Origin: a virus
DNA length: 28,021 bases
Reading direction: 5' to 3' (one strand)
IMG/VR virus record: IMGVR_UViG_3300027806_000129
Coordinates: 1-28,021 of that record
The notes beneath the pieces are model-generated. The model saw only the letters and a list, made by a program, of their open reading frames with translations, was not told the DNA's origin and ran no database searches. Of this stretch, positions 1 to 7,709 are shown piece after piece. The stretch's first letter is position 1; each line of letters opens with the position of its first letter. The position numbers and the translations under genes were made by a program.

Positions 1-257
1 GAGATTGTGGTGGTAATCCACCTACTGATAAATTTAATCTACAAGGAATGTTTGGTCTTTATTGTACTAAATGTATGGAAGTTGTTAATTGGCGACCTAC
101 ACAAGACACTACACCTAAAATTCCTGTCGTAGTCTCTATTGATGAAACAGGTAAAGATCATTATGATCCTATGAACTCTAGAGTAGTAACTCTAGAATTA
201 AGAGAAAATGTTCCTGTAGATAAAAAAATTAAATTTGAAGAATTAAAAATTGAATAA
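1..257 (+). CDS. Partial hypothetical protein, C-terminal part, possible zinc ribbon
   Basis: The frame is open from base 3, upstream of the first ATG at 48, so this is probably the tail of a gene that starts outside the window. The visible part has Cys-Gly-Gly near the left edge and a Cys-x-x-Cys pair (CTKC) about 20 residues later. This spacing suggests half of a zinc ribbon, with the other Cys possibly off the edge. The rest is polar and acidic (ending EELKIE) with no recognised domain. The ATG at 48 has only AAGGA directly against it, too close to act as a ribosome binding site. The stop is one base before the ATG of the DNA ligase, so the two are likely co-transcribed. Function unknown; the zinc-binding idea is inference. 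Confidence 0.6.
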   Translation, partial: DCGGNPPTDKFNLQGMFGLYCTKCMEVVNWRPTQDTTPKIPVVVSIDETGKDHYDPMNSRVVTLELRENVPVDKKIKFEELKIE

Positions 258-258
258 T

Positions 259-1536
259 ATGGCTGATGTAGTAGCAAATGTATTACCTACTTTATACACA
301 TTAGATTCTTTTAATAAAGTTAGAATATTTAAAGCTAGTGTTGTAGCTAGTTCAACAGAAGATGGATATGCTATTAAAACTGAAACAGGTTTAATAGATG
401 GTAAACTTACTCCTAAGATGGAATTAGTTAAAAAAGGTAAACAAAAAAGAAATGTTTATGAGCAGGCTATATTTCAGTTAAACGCTTTGTGGAGACAAAA
501 ATTAGATGAAGGATATAAATCTCTAGATGACCTTGTTAAAAGATTATTGGAGTTTAATATAATTCAAGTAAATTACAATATCACAGAACAAGAAATATTA
601 GCAAAAGCTATTAACTATATACCTAATTTTGCTTATACAAATAGTAACTGGGATGAATTACCAATGCTTGCACATAAGATAAAAGATGTAAAGGTATTAA
701 ATTTTCCTTACATTATTCAACCTAAGTTAGATGGTGTTAGATGTTTAGTAAAAAAAAAAAACCTAGATGCTGTTTTAATTAGTAGAGGTGGTCAATATTA
801 TCAAATACCTCATTTAATAAACGATCTTACTATATTTTTAAAACGTTTAGGAAATGCTGGTTATAGTTCTTTATTATTAGATGGTGAAATTTACAAACAT
901 GGGATTCCTCTTCAAGAAATTTCTGGAGCAGCTAGAAAAGAAGAAAATGGAATGTTTGCTTCTAATAGTTGGTTAGAATATCATATTTATGATGTTATTT
1001 CATTGATTGATAGTAAAGCATCACAAAGAGAACGTGATTTATTATTAACCATTAATCAAAAATATTCTTTTGATTTACTTTCTATTAAATTTGTAGAAAG
1101 TAAAAAAATCTACAGTAAAGAAGAAGCTGAAATGGTGCATAATTATTATGTATCACAAGGATATGAAGGTGCCATTCTAAGAAATCCTATGGGTATTTAT
1201 GAATTTAATACTAGATCATATTCATTGATTAAAATAAAAGAATATCAAGACGAAGAATTTGAAATTATTGCTTGTGGTAATGATGAAAATAAATCTATTG
1301 GTGAGTCTTTTTATTTTGTATTAAAGAACAATATTAATGATTTAATATTTAAATCTAGACCTACTGGAACAGAAAAGCAAAAAGAGTATTGGTTCTATAA
1401 TATAGATAAGTTTAAAGGTAAGAAAGCTACTGTTAGATTTTTTACAAGAAGTAATGATGGATTGCCTACTCAGGGTGTTGTAAGACATAAAGATACTGAA
1501 ATATTAGTTAAACATATTAGATCAGATGGAGAATAA
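259..1536 (+). CDS. ATP-dependent DNA ligase with WGR-like N-terminal domain
   Basis: Seals nicks in DNA using ATP through a lysyl-AMP intermediate, probably joining lagging-strand fragments of the phage genome. The nucleotidyltransferase motifs appear in order: motif I KLDG (lysine at about residue 156), motif III LLLDGEIY, motif IV EGAILR and motif V LIKIKEYQDEEF. A short OB-fold-like region ending in GVVRHKD follows. The first 90 residues (LYTLDSFNKVRIFKASV, GLIDGKL, then YEQA and LDEGY) resemble a WGR domain, a nucleic-acid-binding module. The frame also has a TTG at 250, but the ATG at 259 is one base after the previous stop and fits the local pattern, giving 425 residues. A run of twelve A at 750-761 lies just after motif I without breaking the frame. 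Ligase assignment is firm; the WGR part is recognition from memory. Confidence 0.93.
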   Translation: MADVVANVLPTLYTLDSFNKVRIFKASVVASSTEDGYAIKTETGLIDGKLTPKMELVKKGKQKRNVYEQAIFQLNALWRQKLDEGYKSLDDLVKRLLEFNIIQVNYNITEQEILAKAINYIPNFAYTNSNWDELPMLAHKIKDVKVLNFPYIIQPKLDGVRCLVKKKNLDAVLISRGGQYYQIPHLINDLTIFLKRLGNAGYSSLLLDGEIYKHGIPLQEISGAARKEENGMFASNSWLEYHIYDVISLIDSKASQRERDLLLTINQKYSFDLLSIKFVESKKIYSKEEAEMVHNYYVSQGYEGAILRNPMGIYEFNTRSYSLIKIKEYQDEEFEIIACGNDENKSIGESFYFVLKNNINDLIFKSRPTGTEKQKEYWFYNIDKFKGKKATVRFFTRSNDGLPTQGVVRHKDTEILVKHIRSDGE

Positions 1537-1606
1537 TGAACAACAAAAAGAACAATTTGAAAAAGAGTATCAGTTAGAACAAGATAGAATTTTAAGGATA
1601 TATTAA
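1526..1606 (+). pseudogene. N-terminal fragment of the gene continuing at 1649, cut by in-frame TAA
   Basis: An ATG at 1526, inside the last codons of the ligase, opens a 26-codon frame (MENNEQQKEQFEKEY and on to RILRIY). It stops at TAA 1604-1606. The same frame then continues without another stop through the ATG at 1649 to 2230. The codons between (DNDSKSPDNWEDTD) look like coding sequence and match the N-terminal pattern I remember for this phage protein family. The simplest reading is one gene of about 234 codons interrupted by a nonsense codon. A real 26-residue leader peptide is the alternative. Confidence 0.5.
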
Positions 1607-1648
1607 GATAATGATTCTAAATCTCCTGATAATTGGGAAGATACTGAT

Positions 1649-2230
1649 ATGTTTCTTGTATATGACCACAGACAATTCACTGTAAAAAGAAAAGGATTTG
1701 CACCAGAGGATATTGCTGAATGGTATGGAACTTCTTTTAGAACATTAGATTATGAAGGATATTATGTTTTTCCTGTTGCTGCTTATATTCATAGTGATAT
1801 TGTATTAAATCTTACTGATTCTTTACAAAGACAAGGTTGGGATACTAGTGTTACTGGTTTTATTTTAGTTCATAAAGACAGCGTATTTATTACAGAAAAG
1901 GATAAAAGTAAGACTAAAGAACAAATTGCTAAAGAATATGCAGAAGGTTTAATTGAAACTTGGAATCAGTATTTATCTGGTGATGTTTGGGGTTTTAAAG
2001 TATTTAAGAAAGTTAAATATTATAATATTTCAGAGGATAAAGTAAATAAAATAATTGATAATTCTTGTAAGAACCAAGAATGTATATGGTTAGAAGATTT
2101 TAGAGAGAAATCCGAAGAAACTGTTAAACTAAAAGAAGAAGATTCTTGTTGGGGATTTTATGGTTCTGATATTAAAACTAATGGAATATTAGATTATATT
2201 GGTTATAAATTAGTTGAAAATGAAAAATGA
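1649..2230 (+). CDS. Conserved phage protein of unknown function (WNQYLSGDVWG / DSCWGFYG family)
   Basis: I recognise this as a protein family common in tailed phages and mobile elements, marked by a VAAYIHS-type motif, WNQYLSGDVWGF in the middle and DSCWGFYG near the C-terminus. Its molecular role is not known to me. As read from the ATG at 1649 it is 193 residues. In relatives the segment before this Met, of the form D.D...P..WDN, is part of the protein, and here that segment lies upstream in the same frame, beyond a TAA at 1604. The ATG at 1649 may therefore be an internal restart after a nonsense mutation rather than the native start. It ends 8 bases past the next gene's ATG at 2220. Confidence 0.75.
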   Translation: MFLVYDHRQFTVKRKGFAPEDIAEWYGTSFRTLDYEGYYVFPVAAYIHSDIVLNLTDSLQRQGWDTSVTGFILVHKDSVFITEKDKSKTKEQIAKEYAEGLIETWNQYLSGDVWGFKVFKKVKYYNISEDKVNKIIDNSCKNQECIWLEDFREKSEETVKLKEEDSCWGFYGSDIKTNGILDYIGYKLVENEK

Positions 2231-2606
2231 AGGAATTAATATTACTTATGAAGAAGCATTAGATATATTATTACAGATACCAGAAGATAAATTTATAACT
2301 GGTGCATATGAGCAAGAAAAAGATAATTGTTGTAGTATAGGTCATTTATCTAAGATACTTTTTAATAATTCTAGTCCTAGAGCTAATATTAGTAACATAA
2401 ATAATGTATTTTTACATGAACAAGAAATTTATATTAGACAAAGTGCACCTGGTGAATCTTTAATATCTCAAATAAATGATGGGAGAGCAGTGGATTATTT
2501 TCATTGGAAATATAATCAAAATACAGCTAAGCAAAGAGTATTAGCTTATTTATTAGATGTTGTAAGAGTTGGTAAAGGAAATGTAATATTATTTACATAT
2601 GATTAA
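2220..2606 (+). CDS. Hypothetical protein, DUF6197-like arrangement
   Basis: The ATG at 2220 overlaps the end of the previous gene; a TTG two codons upstream at 2214 is less likely. The 128-residue product begins with a short helix (TYEEALDILLQI), then FITGAYEQE, CCSIGHL, an asparagine-rich stretch (SNINNVF), and a closing helix with AKQRVLAYLLDVV. This order (W/F..GA...D, C.IGHL, N, then a terminal helix) recalls DUF6197-type phage and actinobacterial proteins, but I hold that weakly. No catalytic motif, signal peptide or membrane segment is visible. It ends 8 bases past the next start. Function unknown. Confidence 0.7.
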   Translation: MKNEGINITYEEALDILLQIPEDKFITGAYEQEKDNCCSIGHLSKILFNNSSPRANISNINNVFLHEQEIYIRQSAPGESLISQINDGRAVDYFHWKYNQNTAKQRVLAYLLDVVRVGKGNVILFTYD

Positions 2607-2817
2607 CTACTATAAAAAAGAAGATACTCTAACTAAATATTACGCTAAAGTAGATACAGAAACTAAAAAATCTGTATCTATTTACCGTAATAAAGACGGC
2701 TCTCGTTTTGGTATTAATATTTTTAATTGTTATCCATCTATTTATAATGATTGGGTTATGTCTACACCAGAAGAGTTTATTGCTAAATTAGATTTTATTA
2801 AAAATGCAATAGTATAG
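2599..2817 (+). CDS. Small hypothetical protein
   Basis: This 72-residue product starts MINYYKKEDTLTKYY and ends in a short helix (FIAKLDFIKNAIV). Its start overlaps the previous gene by 8 bases and its TAG stop is two bases before the helicase ATG, so it sits inside the same operon. I see no known motif. The tyrosine- and lysine-rich first half and the pattern of short strands suggest a small globular phage protein. Confidence 0.65.
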   Translation: MINYYKKEDTLTKYYAKVDTETKKSVSIYRNKDGSRFGINIFNCYPSIYNDWVMSTPEEFIAKLDFIKNAIV

Positions 2818-2819
2818 AT

Positions 2820-4316
2820 ATGGATCAGTATTTAGAATTAGTTCTTAATTGGTTTAAACAATTAGGTATTATTAAAGTACATGAAGATAAATTAAAACGT
2901 CAACTATCTATAATAACTAATTGGTTTAAGCATAATGGAATAGGAGTTCTAGAAGCTGTAACTGGTTTTGGAAAAACGATGGTTGCAATTATTACAATTT
3001 ATCGTTTAAATTTAAAATATCCTGATGCTAAAATCAATATTGTTGTTCCATCTATTAAATTATTAAAAGATTGGGAAGATAATGTTGAAACTTTTAAATT
3101 AAAAAATGTATCTGTTTATGTTGTAAATACTTATGTATTACAATATCAATCTCGTCAAACAAATTGGGAATGTGATTTATTAGTATGTGATGAAGTTCAT
3201 AATTATCTTTCTGATGATGCTTTAATGTTTAACCAAACAATTAAGTGTACTAAATTTAAAATGTTTTTAGGTTTATCAGCTACTTTAGATGATAAAGAGA
3301 AAAATGTTCTAGAAAGATTACAAATACCAATTATTGATAAAGTAACATTAAGTGAAGCGAAAAGATTTAATTATATTTCTGATTATATTGTATATAATAT
3401 AGGTATAGAATTAAATCCAGAAGAGTCTGAAAAATATGCTAGGCTTAATGATATTCATAACTCTAATTACTCTAAATTTAATTTTCATAATAACGGAGAA
3501 CATAATTGGGAATTAGCTCAAGCTTGTTCTGTTGGTGCAAGTAATTATGCAAAAGTTAATGGAGTTTGGAAAACAGGTGCAGAATGGAGAAGCTGGTATG
3601 CTCAAGAACAAGGTTGGAATAAAGAAGCAGATCATCCGTGGAGTCCACAAAATATTGCTAAATATGCAAATCAGTGGTCTTGGGCAATGAGAAATAGAAA
3701 AGATTTCTTATATAAACATAATAGTAAAATTGATAAAGCTATTGAAATTATTAATTTACTTAATGTATCAACTATTACATTTGCAGAAACAACGGAATTT
3801 GCAGATGAATTAGCCACTAGGTTAGGAGATAAGGCCAGAGCATATCATACTAATTTAAAACCAGGATTTGAAAAAGAAGAAGTAATTGTTTATCGTAAAC
3901 AATTAACAGCAGCTAAAAAACTTGCTCTTCAATATAATGGTAAGATAGGTAATTTTGAAGAAATAAAAGGTTATCCTATTAAATATTATAAAGAAAAGAA
4001 GATCAGTGCTATTAAATTACGTAAAATAGCTTTATCTCTTTTTGAGAATAAGGAAATTACTACTTTATGTACCGCAAAAGCTTTAGATGAAGGACTTAAT
4101 ATTGAAGGTATTGAATGTGCGATTATATGCAGCGCTTCTAGCAAAAAGAGACAATATGTTCAACGAATGGGGCGCGGTCTTCGTTTTATAGAAGGTAAAG
4201 TTGCTAAAATTGTAAATCTTTATATTAAAAATACTCAAGATGAAGCTTGGTTAAAGAAGCGTCAAAAAGGAGATATTAATGTTCGTTGGATTGAGAATTT
4301 AACCGATATATTATGA
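2820..4316 (+). CDS. Superfamily 2 DNA helicase (DEAD/H-box, XPB/UvsW-like)
   Basis: ATP-driven helicase or translocase acting on phage DNA in replication, recombination or repair. Motifs in order in this 498-residue protein are: Walker A AVTGFGKT (lysine 52), VVPSIKLLKDW (Ia region), DEVH at 123-126 (motif II), SATL at 152-155 (motif III), CTAKALDEGLNI (motif V region) and QRMGRGLR at 448-455 (motif VI with arginine finger). Between the two RecA lobes, roughly residues 225-295, is a tryptophan-rich insert with eight or more Trp, including GWNKEADHPW and NQWSW, which is not part of the core. It overlaps the next gene by ATGA, so translation is probably coupled. Helicase family is firm; the exact substrate is inferred. 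Confidence 0.93.
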   Translation: MDQYLELVLNWFKQLGIIKVHEDKLKRQLSIITNWFKHNGIGVLEAVTGFGKTMVAIITIYRLNLKYPDAKINIVVPSIKLLKDWEDNVETFKLKNVSVYVVNTYVLQYQSRQTNWECDLLVCDEVHNYLSDDALMFNQTIKCTKFKMFLGLSATLDDKEKNVLERLQIPIIDKVTLSEAKRFNYISDYIVYNIGIELNPEESEKYARLNDIHNSNYSKFNFHNNGEHNWELAQACSVGASNYAKVNGVWKTGAEWRSWYAQEQGWNKEADHPWSPQNIAKYANQWSWAMRNRKDFLYKHNSKIDKAIEIINLLNVSTITFAETTEFADELATRLGDKARAYHTNLKPGFEKEEVIVYRKQLTAAKKLALQYNGKIGNFEEIKGYPIKYYKEKKISAIKLRKIALSLFENKEITTLCTAKALDEGLNIEGIECAIICSASSKKRQYVQRMGRGLRFIEGKVAKIVNLYIKNTQDEAWLKKRQKGDINVRWIENLTDIL

Positions 4317-4546
4317 ATATAAATAAAGAATTACTTACTACAAGATTATCTATTTTAATGGGTAGAGAATCTTTAAATTTTCTAACTCCAACTTCTATTT
4401 ATAAGCAAAAACTTCAAGAATATTTTAATACATCTTATACTAATAAAGATATTATAGATGGATTACATGAAATAGAAGAAGCTTATATTGTAGAAGAGCA
4501 TAAAAAAGAAATATTTAGTGCAGAAATAGAAGAAGATTTTGTATGA
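4313..4546 (+). CDS. Small hypothetical protein between two helicase genes
   Basis: The 77-residue product is linked by ATGA overlaps to the SF2 helicase upstream and to the next gene downstream, a sign of coupled translation. It is mostly predicted helix with an acidic C-terminal tail (EIEEDFV). A segment TSIYKQKLQEYFNTSYTNKDIIDGLHEI could form a small helix-turn-helix-like unit, but the match is not specific. The location suggests a replication accessory role. Function unknown. Confidence 0.65.
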   Translation: MNINKELLTTRLSILMGRESLNFLTPTSIYKQKLQEYFNTSYTNKDIIDGLHEIEEAYIVEEHKKEIFSAEIEEDFV

Positions 4547-5106
4547 TAGCAGACATTAATAAATATGTTAATTTTCTTACAGAAAATCATTTGAGTGAGA
4601 ATCATTTTCTTATTCTTTGGTTAGTTTATACAAAAGATGTTGAAAATATTAAAAAGTATAAACAAACTTTTGGTGATTTTGACGTTAATGCAATTCAGTA
4701 TTTAATAGATTATGGATGGCTTGATGATTTTGGGATAGCTTCTCAAAATAGAGATTATATGATAACTGATTTTCTTGTATCAGATAGATTTATTAAGCGA
4801 ATAGTTATTGATGAAGAAGATAGTTATGAAGAATTGTGTCAAGTCTATCCAAAATGGTTACTTATAAATGGTTCTAAGGTTCCTGCAATAACTGGTGATC
4901 CAGTTAAAATAGCTAAAGATTATTTAAAATGTCATAAAAAGAATAGAATTGCCCATGAGAGAGTAATTAATATTACTAAAAATTGGTTTAAGTCTAAGCC
5001 TTATGCACAAGAAAAAATAGAGAACTATATTTTAAATAGAAGATGGAATCTTTATGAAGAAGAATTAACTAAAGGTTCTAAAGAAAATATATTCCAAACA
5101 TTATGA
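4543..5106 (+). CDS. Hypothetical protein next to DnaB-like helicase
   Basis: The 187-residue product has no motif I recognise. The first part, about residues 1-75, is helical with FLILWLVYTKD, AIQYLIDYGWLDDFG and RDYMITDFLV. This pattern resembles winged-helix modules in phage replication or loader proteins. The second half is basic and helical (KIAKDYLKCHKKNRI, NITKNWFKSK). It is bounded by ATGA overlaps on both sides, between a small gene and the DnaB-like helicase. From position one could guess a helicase-loading or primosome role, but that is inference only. Confidence 0.68.
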   Translation: MIADINKYVNFLTENHLSENHFLILWLVYTKDVENIKKYKQTFGDFDVNAIQYLIDYGWLDDFGIASQNRDYMITDFLVSDRFIKRIVIDEEDSYEELCQVYPKWLLINGSKVPAITGDPVKIAKDYLKCHKKNRIAHERVINITKNWFKSKPYAQEKIENYILNRRWNLYEEELTKGSKENIFQTL

Positions 5107-6215
5107 ATTATTTCGATGGTTTTCTTCAAGATGTTGAAGATGGTTTAGCTGGTAGAAACTATGGTTTAAGTACAGGTAGTGCTAAATTAGATGGTTTAAT
5201 AGGAGGTGTTCAAAGAGGTACTTATTATCTTATTGGTGGAAATACTGGAACAGGTAAAACTGCTTTTGCGGATTTTGCTTTCGTTTTATCACCATATAAA
5301 AATTATTTACATAATGTAATATCTTCTAATTATAGAGAAGGTCCACTTATTAAATATCGAGTATTTTATTATTCACAAGAAATTGCTGCTAAAAGAAAAA
5401 TAGCTAAATGGGTATGTTTATTAATGTTTGAGAGACATCAAATAATCATAGATATTAATGAAGTTTATTCTCGTAGAAGTCAATTAAGTGAAGAAAAATA
5501 CGAGATGATAAAAATGTGTAGAGATTACATAGAAAAAATGATGGACTGGGTTCATATTTTTGATAGACCTATAAATCCTTATGGTATTTATAAAGAAGTA
5601 TCAGAATATATGGAACGTAATGGTACTACTAAAGAAATCATCAAAAATGTAAGAGGTCAAGATTTAAAATTTAAAACTTATATTCCAAATGATTCTTACG
5701 AAATTGTTGTTGTAATAGTAGATCATATTGGCCTATTACGTCCTGAAACTATTAGAAATGATAAAGGTGAAATAACTGCTAGTTATCGAAACAAAAAAGA
5801 AATTATAGATCATGATTCAGAAAATGCAATTACACTTCGTAATTTATATGGTGTTAGTCGTGTATCAATATCTCAATTTAATAGAGATTTAGCAGATATG
5901 GATAGGCGTAGATTTACAGAACTTACGCCTCAACTTGAAGATTTTAAAAATACAGGTAACGCATCTGAAGACGCAGAAGTTGTAATGACTTTATTTAATC
6001 CTTTACGCTATGGTGAAACAACTTATGCAGGATTAAATGTAGTTAGTTTACAAGGAAGATATAGACCTCTTTCTATCTTAAAAAGTCGAGATACTAGTGA
6101 TATGAAAACACTAAATCTTAATTTTTTAGGTGAATGTGGTCATTTTAGAGATTTTCCTAATACTATGTCAGAACATAATTATAGAGAAGCAAGAGAGTAT
6201 ACTAGATTTACTTAA
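5103..6215 (+). CDS. DnaB-like replicative helicase (RecA-fold ATPase domain)
   Basis: Likely the ring helicase that unwinds the phage replication fork. The 370-residue protein consists essentially of the DnaB C-terminal ATPase fold. Visible elements are an N-terminal STGSAKLDGLIGG linker, Walker A GNTGTGKT (lysine 52), FYYSQE (the position of the DnaB motif with Glu), Walker B VVVIVDHIG ending at Asp207-His208, and SISQFNRDLADMD, matching the region with the sensor Gln and arginine finger. There is no N-terminal primase-interacting domain like that of bacterial DnaB, so it is shorter than the usual ~470 residues. It starts in an ATGA overlap with the gene before. Family assignment is good; a RecA/Sak4-type recombinase is a less likely alternative. 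Confidence 0.85.
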   Translation: MNYFDGFLQDVEDGLAGRNYGLSTGSAKLDGLIGGVQRGTYYLIGGNTGTGKTAFADFAFVLSPYKNYLHNVISSNYREGPLIKYRVFYYSQEIAAKRKIAKWVCLLMFERHQIIIDINEVYSRRSQLSEEKYEMIKMCRDYIEKMMDWVHIFDRPINPYGIYKEVSEYMERNGTTKEIIKNVRGQDLKFKTYIPNDSYEIVVVIVDHIGLLRPETIRNDKGEITASYRNKKEIIDHDSENAITLRNLYGVSRVSISQFNRDLADMDRRRFTELTPQLEDFKNTGNASEDAEVVMTLFNPLRYGETTYAGLNVVSLQGRYRPLSILKSRDTSDMKTLNLNFLGECGHFRDFPNTMSEHNYREAREYTRFT

Positions 6216-6225
6216 AATAATACAA

Positions 6226-6927
6226 ATGAGTTATAGTTCAGAACTAATAGCAGTAGTTGGACCGACAGGCGGTGGTAAAAGTACTTCAACAGAAAATTTA
6301 AATCCATCTGAGACTTTTTATATTAATTTATCTAATAAACCTTTACCCTTTAGAGGTTGGATGAATAAATATAAACCTTATAGTAGTAAAACAGAAGAAG
6401 GAAAGAAAGGTAACTATTATAACAGTAATATATCTGATGTTATAGTAGCTCTTCTTCAAAATATTAGTGATAATATGCCTCATATAAAGTATATTATTAT
6501 TGATGACTACCAATATCTAATGGCAGATGAATTTATGCGTAGAGCATATGAAAAAGGTTGGGATAAGTATACTGAACTTGCTCGTCATGCTTACGATATA
6601 TTAGATAAAAGTAGGAATTTAAGAGCAGATATAAAAGTTTTTGTATTAACACATGATGAAGTTGTAAAGGAAGGTGTTAATCAAAGACGTAAAATTAAAA
6701 CTATTGGTAATCTGCTGGACGATAAAATAAGTCTGGAAGGTATGTTTACTTATGTTTTATTTACACACACAGAGAAAGTAGCGGGTAAAGACGAGCCGGA
6801 GTATTATTTTATTACAAATACTGACGGCTATACGACTGCAAAATCTCCCAAAGGTTGCCTTCCTTATAAAATGCCCAACGATTTAGCAAAAGTGGCGAAA
6901 GCTATTGATGCCTATAAGGTAGGGTAA
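6226..6927 (+). CDS. Sak4-like P-loop ATPase
   Basis: The start is the ATG at 6226, ten bases after the helicase stop; an in-frame GTG far upstream lies inside the helicase gene and is not credible. The 233-residue product has Walker A GPTGGGKST at 12-20, a Walker B-like YIIIDDYQY with Asp93-Asp94, VFVLTHDEV, and KIKTIGNLLDDKISLEGMF, a segment typical of phage AAA_24 / Sak4-type ATP-binding proteins. That family acts in phage single-strand annealing and recombination and is often encoded beside a single-stranded DNA-binding protein, as here. The last 200 bases use more G and C than the surroundings. The non-coding gap that follows carries a promoter. Confidence 0.8.
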   Translation: MSYSSELIAVVGPTGGGKSTSTENLNPSETFYINLSNKPLPFRGWMNKYKPYSSKTEEGKKGNYYNSNISDVIVALLQNISDNMPHIKYIIIDDYQYLMADEFMRRAYEKGWDKYTELARHAYDILDKSRNLRADIKVFVLTHDEVVKEGVNQRRKIKTIGNLLDDKISLEGMFTYVLFTHTEKVAGKDEPEYYFITNTDGYTTAKSPKGCLPYKMPNDLAKVAKAIDAYKVG

Positions 6928-6946
6928 AAATAAATTTCATCTTTTA

Positions 6947-6979
6947 CTTGACATAGACAGGTGAAAGAGTGTACCTTTG
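6947..6979 (+). promoter_or_regulatory. Bacteroidota-type promoter
   Basis: The 117-base gap after the P-loop ATPase gene holds TTGACA at 6948-6953 (CTTG at the -33 position) and TACCTTTG at 6972-6979. The second matches the Bacteroidota -7 element TAnnTTTG exactly. The distance of 21 bases between TTG and TA is in the range known for that host group. It would start transcription at about 6985 and give a leader of about 60 bases for the gene at 7045. This would let the host sigma factor strongly express the single-stranded DNA-binding region. Confidence 0.65.
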
Positions 6980-7013
6980 GTCAATAATTTGGACTAAATA
7001 AGTCAAAATAAAT

Positions 7014-7025
7014 TTAAACGTTTAA
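7014..7025. promoter_or_regulatory. 12-bp palindrome in leader
   Basis: TTAAACGTTTAA is a perfect 12-bp palindrome about 20 bases before the ATG at 7045 and downstream of the predicted transcription start. It could be an operator for a dimeric regulator or a small structure in the leader RNA. The TTTAAAC core also occurs just before the starts at 7710 and 14418. Role not established. Confidence 0.35.
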
Positions 7026-7044
7026 TTACTAAAACAAACACAGT

Positions 7045-7620
7045 ATGATTAAGTTTGGAGATTTAGAAGTAGTAGAAAAAACCTTTACACGTGAAGGTGG
7101 TGCAGTAAGAACTCAAGCTTACACAGGTATTAAGTTTCGTAGGTATGAATCAGAGAAAGGTAAGAAAGCAGCCCAAGAAGAAGGAAAAGAGTTTGTTCCT
7201 TTTATGGAAGAGCAATTTGTTATTTCTAACAAAGCTTGGGAACAACTTGGTTTAGAAGAAAATGCGCTTTTACAAACTAAAAAAGGTAATCAGGTGATTC
7301 TGTTATCATTAGCAGATAGTGATAATGTAAAGCCTGCTCCTAAATTCTTGCGTAGGTCTTTTGCTAAAGTAGATGGCGCTCCTCAAAAGAAAGGTAAAAT
7401 GTTTTCTAATGAGTTTTTAACTGCTGATTTAGTATCTGCTGGTGTTATTGATGCCACTAAACTTGGTAATCAATACATCGCATTGCAAGACGTAACTTCT
7501 CAAGTTGCTGATCTTCCTTCACACGTAAAAGGTGCTTATATGTTAGTAGTAGATGAGTCTATTGACGCTGCTGCTGCTGAAGAAGAAGCATCTGCTGATG
7601 CAAACAGCAATGAGTTCTAA
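7045..7620 (+). CDS. Hypothetical protein, probably abundant; possible DNA-binding partner of SSB
   Basis: The 191-residue product is the first gene behind the promoter at 6947-6979 and is followed at once by a terminator, so it is likely highly expressed on its own. The N-terminal half is rich in short strands (FGDLEVVEKTFTREGG, GIKFRRYES, NQVILLSLAD), compatible with an OB-fold or beta-barrel. The C-terminal 25 residues are an Ala/Glu-rich disordered tail ending in NEF. An acidic tail closing with a phenylalanine recalls single-stranded DNA-binding proteins, where it recruits partners. The next gene also ends in EF. No sequence family is recognised, so the function is inferred from context and tail only. 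Confidence 0.72.
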   Translation: MIKFGDLEVVEKTFTREGGAVRTQAYTGIKFRRYESEKGKKAAQEEGKEFVPFMEEQFVISNKAWEQLGLEENALLQTKKGNQVILLSLADSDNVKPAPKFLRRSFAKVDGAPQKKGKMFSNEFLTADLVSAGVIDATKLGNQYIALQDVTSQVADLPSHVKGAYMLVVDESIDAAAAEEEASADANSNEF

Positions 7621-7644
7621 GAATTTCTAATTAACCACTAAAAC

Positions 7645-7683
7645 AAAAGGGAGAGAGTGATAAATTTCACTCCTCTCTTTTTT
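7645..7683 (+). terminator. Rho-independent terminator with one-base bulge
   Basis: The arms GGGAGAGAGTGA and TCACTCCTCTC pair through about 12 positions with one bulged C at 7673 and a six-base loop. An A-run precedes and a run of T (7678-7683) follows. It lies 24 bases after the stop of the gene at 7045. Only 26 bases remain before the next ATG at 7710, so complete termination would also silence the next gene unless it has a promoter of its own or the terminator leaks. Confidence 0.75.
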
Positions 7684-7709
7684 ATTCTAATTAATTTAAA
7701 CATAATAAA

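Noticed and set aside
250-258. TTG start for the ligase
   Set aside because: It overlaps the previous gene, adds only three residues, and the ATG at 259 follows the stop by one base like most genes here.
1536-1577. 13-codon frame from the TAATG at the ligase stop
   Set aside because: Too short and less protein-like than the frame starting at 1526, which continues into a known family.
6130-6225. GTG-started N-terminal extension of the P-loop ATPase
   Set aside because: It lies inside the helicase gene in another frame and reads as non-coding; ATG 6226 puts the Walker A motif at the usual distance.
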